Shown here: piece after piece, positions 6,401 through 6,658 of the stretch
How positions within the stretch are numbered: position 1 is the first letter of the stretch
How the letters are laid out: each line of letters begins with the position of its first letter
Source: Candidatus Kapaibacterium sp.
Lineage (GTDB): Bacteria > Bacteroidota > Ignavibacteria > Kapaibacteriales > Kapaibacteriaceae
DNA: 6,658 nt
NCBI GenBank assembly: GCA_030830285.1
Contig: JAURNF010000040.1
Span: 1-6,658, forward strand
Direction: 5' to 3'
The notes under the pieces: model-generated
What the model saw: the letters and a program-made list of their open reading frames with translations, nothing else
What the model was told of the DNA's origin: nothing
Databases searched by the model: none
Position numbers and translations under genes: made by a program

Positions 6401-6658
6401 GTGTGGCGCACCCACTTCGTTGCGAGCTTGCACACAACGTCGCTTACGTCCTGATCACCAAGGTTGCGCACAACAACGCGCGGCTTCACTGGCGTAGGCA
6501 CACTCGCGTTGATCTGCGGTGTTACGATGTCGTACGCCTGCACATCAACACCAACCGCGATCGTGAACATCGCATTGGATGTATCAGCGATCGATGCGTT
6601 GCGCGAGCTGCTTGCGCGCACAAGACACGTCTTCGATGCAGAATACGGCACCTTCCAA
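3487..6658 (-). CDS. Large modular LamG/FN3 surface protein with T9SS C-terminal sorting domain, 5' end beyond the right edge
   Basis: The reading frame is open to the right edge. A GTG at 6649-6651 could serve as a start, but the frame continues upstream (WKVPYSASK...) and the first residues are mid-domain with no signal peptide, so the true start is outside. Positions below count from that GTG (1,054 residues). Residues 1-34 are the tail of a beta-domain of the kind seen in T9SS proteins (TCLVRASS, then NAMFTIAV). Residues 40-141 are CARDB-like (VVRNLGDQDVSD, closing GDENPANDRF). Residues 148-235 are an FN3-like domain (VEVWRGS, TSYVDLGVSNGATYWYAV). Residues 248-338 and 562-660 are FN3-like, each followed by a concanavalin-like LamG domain at 341-555 and 664-875 (VEYW, RFQAHAPW, YWDYGN, W.H.A.VS, G....RIWNV.R, W..DE). 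Residues 878-960 form an Ig/PKD-like domain and 974-1054 a T9SS C-terminal domain (ITPNPASDYVRV, LVDVQGRVV, IAAGTYTVCV, VVVQR). No catalytic domain is visible. An adhesin or glycan-binding role is inferred. The stop lies 6 bases from the stop of the convergent propeller gene. Confidence 0.92.
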   Translation of the reverse strand, partial: WKVPYSASKTCLVRASSSRNASIADTSNAMFTIAVGVDVQAYDIVTPQINASVPTPVKPRVVVRNLGDQDVSDVVCKLATKWVRHTAPSDVKTVTIPRLRAGAQDTIELDALPLLASGVHVADFTVQAKGDENPANDRFAREFTSVGLTPPYALRYEEGPIRVLLQWQIEAPASNDRVEVWRGSTAATLEKIATLRATATSYVDLGVSNGATYWYAVRTVRGTQQSVFTPAISAVPTSYPHGIPNGVGMQAPSLISPAANTTGVPSPTALVWSTMPHAAQYEVQVAVDAAFTDLEYVFITRDAGALLVSQPEDATRFWRVRGHNGSTTSDWSKPARFTTSPSCSGSALVFDGKDQRATDATLTWNGGPVTVEYWTYVKRSTLKPSTTFMVGEGDNGGNRFQAHAPWEDGNLYWDYGNIGDKGRISTSFNRFFDQWVHIAFVSDGSSFKAIYINGELAASGNEASAPTGLKKLTIGGMVGNNAFNGSVDEFRIWNVVRTADEIRSSMSRRAPRGSEATKVVGWWRMDENSGTSSKDAVKNRVLTLAAASMWTKSGATIACEDLSPLAAPSFTSGTGAQPLVRDHTHEVVWSAVPVARGAAWYDVEVVDPATQAVITSRNNVVPMGSAARAQFPELPADSTMTIRVRARSTFIDGPWKDASLTTQTPCETSVVRFTGNGERFVSPDFVFGGRAATVEYWSLVNADQVKQSVSFMIGEAMNDSKRFQAHAPWDDKNYYWDYGNVNDAGRVSTSYEKNLGVWTHVAVVSNGYDSMAIYFNGQLAKRSSFTSAPGDLRKLTIGSNPYTNFNHRGSMRDLRIWNVMRSERQIRENMHRRLVGDHSGLVGTWLLDEGEGLGALDATGNSPRALSGTEITWDQGANNIMHAPAMIEGPTRVYGVDTATYRLRRATPGGIQWRAVGGEIVRGTVDEIHVRWNQDTSDKRIVLTRRWPEGCNDVTTVQVLFDPGMSVDGEDAPQADLSITPNPASDYVRVNWNASIEPSHISLVDVQGRVVWMSAGLQLNAGASMNIPLDRIAAGTYTVCVTTARGMQVARVVVQR
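4027..4968 (-). repeat. Second copy of duplicated FN3-like plus LamG unit
   Basis: This segment encodes residues 562-875 of the same protein. The LamG part is clearly homologous to copy 1 (for example AHAPWDDKNYYWDYGN against AHAPWEDGNLYWDYGN), while the FN3-like half has diverged much more. The unit is followed directly by the Ig-like domain and the T9SS sorting domain. Confidence 0.85.
4469..4494. repeat. 26-base exact direct repeat, copy in second LamG domain
   Basis: These 26 bases are identical to 5438-5463, at a distance of 969 bases (323 codons). They encode the RFQAHAPW core of the second LamG domain on the minus strand. The identity includes third codon positions. The flanking bases differ on both sides. 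Confidence 0.9.
4987..5910 (-). repeat. First copy of duplicated FN3-like plus LamG unit
   Basis: This segment encodes residues 248-555 of the LamG protein, numbered from the GTG at 6651: an FN3-like domain and a LamG domain. It is collinear with the second copy at an offset of 323-324 residues. Matching landmarks are the TTSPSC/TTQTPC junction, the VEYW strand, RFQAHAPW, YWDYGN, KKLTIG/RKLTIG, RIWNV and the W-x-x-DE closing motif. Cys341 and Cys557 bracket the LamG domain of this copy and could form a disulfide; copy 2 keeps only the first of them. Confidence 0.85.
5438..5463. repeat. 26-base exact direct repeat, copy in first LamG domain
   Basis: This is the partner of 4469-4494 and encodes the same RFQAHAPW core in the first LamG domain. 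Because the spacing is a multiple of three, recombination between the two copies would remove or add one whole 323-residue unit without breaking the frame. Confidence 0.9.

Overview
The window looks like ordinary chromosomal sequence from a bacterium of the Bacteroidetes/Chlorobi/Ignavibacteria (FCB) group. Two of its proteins end in C-terminal sorting domains of the type IX secretion system (T9SS), a system largely restricted to that group. All three surface-protein genes carry the beta-sandwich or propeller modules common there: LTD, CARDB, FN3, LamG and Asp-box. The fairly GC-rich sequence and the module style would fit a Kapabacteria- or Ignavibacteria-like lineage, but that placement is inference.

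Layout: four protein genes fill the window almost completely. At 1-872 (minus, running off the left edge) is a secreted lamin-tail-domain protein. Three bases upstream of it, at 876-1376 (minus), is a cytosolic free methionine-(R)-sulfoxide reductase (fRMsr, msrC), with all three family cysteines present. The two are arranged as an operon, msrC first. Divergently transcribed from msrC, and sharing bases with its start codon in a CATG palindrome, is 1375-3480 (plus), a 701-residue secreted beta-propeller-like protein with Asp-boxes and a T9SS C-terminal domain. Six bases after its stop, the convergent gene at 3487-6658 (minus, 5' end beyond the right edge) encodes at least 1,056 residues of a modular adhesin-like protein: CARDB-like, FN3, a tandemly duplicated FN3-like plus LamG unit, an Ig-like domain and a T9SS C-terminal domain.

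Functionally the window is a cluster of exported, probably cell-surface proteins around one housekeeping oxidative-repair enzyme. No RNA gene, mobile element, CRISPR array or defence system was seen. No stretch above 10 bases is without a gene, so promoters and terminators must lie inside coding sequence or outside the window. I found no convincing undescribed system. The most noteworthy points are the zero-spacing divergent start, the msrC/surface-protein coupling, and the 323-residue internal duplication that still carries a 26-base identical DNA segment.
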